From contig CAIYEO010000082.1 of NCBI GenBank assembly GCA_903925195.1, forward strand, positions 1-5,681: 5,681 nt of DNA. The letters run 5' to 3'. The stretch comes from an uncultured Candidatus Saccharibacteria bacterium. Lineage in GTDB: Bacteria > Patescibacteria > Saccharimonadia > Saccharimonadales > UBA4665. The position numbers and the translations under genes are program-made. Under the pieces are notes generated by a model. That model saw nothing but the letters and a program-made list of their open reading frames with translations, was not told the origin of the DNA and did not search any database. How positions within the stretch are numbered: the stretch's first letter is position 1; each line of letters starts with the position of its first letter. Below are positions 5,072 through 5,681 of this stretch, one piece after another.

Positions 5072-5470
5072 CTACATTGTAGCTTTTGCATACCATGTTT
5101 TGTAGATATAAGAGAGTTGATAGCCAATAGGGTAGGGCTGCATTTTAGACCATGCTGGATTAAGAGCCCAATAATCACTACCTCCAATTTTTGAACTTGA
5201 ATCAAGTTCAACCCAAATATATCCAAAAGTTGGAGATGAGTTGATAGATACTTGACCCTGCATGCCTGGCCCTGAATCCATATTGACTGTGCTCGTATTA
5301 AAGCCCGCTTTATTAAAAAGATCTACTATTAAATTGAGGTCTTTTTCGTGGTCACCAGTACCTGGTCTAAATACTTGAACATTAATTTTGCATTGGCTTT
5401 CAGAGTCGGTTGACTCTTTGCATAATGGATTGCCATATATAATCGTTGAATCCTGAAGTCCAATCGGCAA
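5072..5470 (-). pseudogene. Unknown gene, 5' end apparently removed by IS insertion
   Basis: A minus-strand frame of 132 codons ends with TAG at 5074-5072. At its upstream end there is only a TTG directly preceded by an in-frame TAA (5473-5471), both inside the IS end sequence, and no ribosome site. The true start was therefore probably beyond the insertion. The remaining protein has two cysteines (17 and 27), a helix (LNLIVDLFNKAGF, 45-57), beta-like segments (GQVSINSS, then TFGYIWVELD) and a Trp/Tyr-rich end (GSDYWALNPAWSKM, YKTWYAKATM). Its residue use looks like a real, probably secreted or surface domain, but no family is recognised. It could instead be an intact gene started by TTG; this is less likely. 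Confidence 0.6.
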
Positions 5471-5477
5471 TTATCCC

Positions 5478-5506
5478 TTTACAGTAGGTAAACAGGGGTG
5501 TATAAT
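5478..5506 (+). promoter_or_regulatory. IS-borne promoter giving a leaderless transposase mRNA
   Basis: TTTACA (5478-5483; five of six match TTGACA), a 17-nt spacer and a perfect TATAAT (5501-5506) preceded by TG. Only 6 nt separate the -10 from the ATG, placing the expected transcription start at the A of ATG (5513). The -35 lies in the subterminal hairpin. Confidence 0.65.
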
Positions 5507-5512
5507 TAAAGT

Positions 5513-5681
5513 ATGAGATATACCATTAAGGATTTACAGAGAGACTTTCCTAATGACGATGCCTGCCTGGAATGGCTAAAAGAATATCTGTATCCTGATG
5601 GTATCTACTGCCCTATAGATAAAAAGATAACTCCTCATCACAGAATGAAAACTCGTAAATCATATTCTTGTGAATTATGCG
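5513..5681 (+). CDS. IS1595-family transposase, N-terminal part (runs off the window)
   Basis: The first 56 residues are visible. MRYTIKDLQRDFPNDDACLE, followed by WLKEYLYPDG, is the characteristic start of IS1595-family transposases. A zinc-ribbon region follows: CPID at 33-36, HH at 42-43 and CELC at 53-56. In relatives this N-terminal ribbon is CPxC...CxxC and binds the terminal repeats, and an ISXO2-like DDE catalytic domain comes after it, outside this window. The second cysteine of the first knuckle is Asp36 here. No ribosome site precedes the ATG, in line with the leaderless promoter. Whether the element is intact cannot be judged from this part. Confidence 0.8.
   Translation, partial: MRYTIKDLQRDFPNDDACLEWLKEYLYPDGIYCPIDKKITPHHRMKTRKSYSCELC

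Larger units (their letters stand above)
5466..5681 (+). mobile_element. Left end of an IS1595-family insertion sequence (partial)
   Basis: The element is recognised by its transposase, whose start lies about 45 nt inside the probable tip near GGCAATTATCCC (5466-5477). The tip is inferred from where the neighbouring ORF breaks, so it may be off by several bases. A subterminal hairpin, CCC-TTTAC (5475-5482) with GTAAA-CA-GGG (5488-5497), lies between the tip and the gene. The right end and target duplication are outside the window. Confidence 0.65.

Noticed and set aside
5029..5226. Minus-strand ORF of 65 codons
   Set aside because: It overlaps the longer 132-codon frame on the same strand, which has better residue use, and it has no ribosome site.

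Overview
The window is AT-rich bacterial DNA. It most resembles a Candidatus Saccharibacteria (TM7) or related Patescibacteria genome. This is inferred from the mix of genes: a DUF5679-type mini zinc ribbon, a Kelch-propeller surface protein with a PxTG-like tail, a small DUF4190-like membrane protein, an ABC-2 exporter pair and an IS1595-type transposase. All long reading frames are open under the standard bacterial code, and TGA ends the ABC ATPase in an ATGA overlap. This gives no sign of the TGA=Gly code of Gracilibacteria/Absconditabacteria. No rRNA, tRNA or CRISPR array was seen.

Left part (1-1621, minus strand): an apparent three-gene operon. It holds an ABC exporter ATPase, its ABC-2 permease (4-nt overlap) and, 11 nt further on, the first 40 codons of a short-chain dehydrogenase that stops abruptly. 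The stop lies in a 20-base sequence repeated with one mismatch at a terminator 4.6 kb away. The ATPase promoter sits so close to its best start codon that the mRNA is probably leaderless.

Middle (1622-3376, plus strand): divergent from the exporter is a secreted six-repeat Kelch-like propeller with a signal peptide, a C-terminal PNTG, a transmembrane helix and a basic tail. A small two-helix membrane protein follows it. Next is a 430-base gene-poor stretch (3377-3806). It holds a long inverted-repeat structure, a perfect CATAACC/GGTTATG palindrome, a doubtful 41-codon minus-strand ORF and a strong sigma70-type promoter. That promoter serves an unrecognised acidic 228-aa protein (3807-4493) with an EF-hand/dockerin-like loop. 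Two hairpin terminators separate this gene from the convergent DUF5679 gene.

Right end (4860-5681): a 5'-truncated minus-strand ORF abuts the left end of an IS1595-like element. The element's own promoter (TTTACA-N17-TATAAT) lies in its terminal sequence and points to a leaderless transposase mRNA. The transposase runs off the window, and its visible zinc ribbon lacks one expected cysteine.

No complete new defence or mobile system is evident. The points most worth follow-up are the leaderless promoter pattern, the duplicated terminator end on the truncated SDR, the IS-interrupted gene, and the strongly expressed unknown protein.
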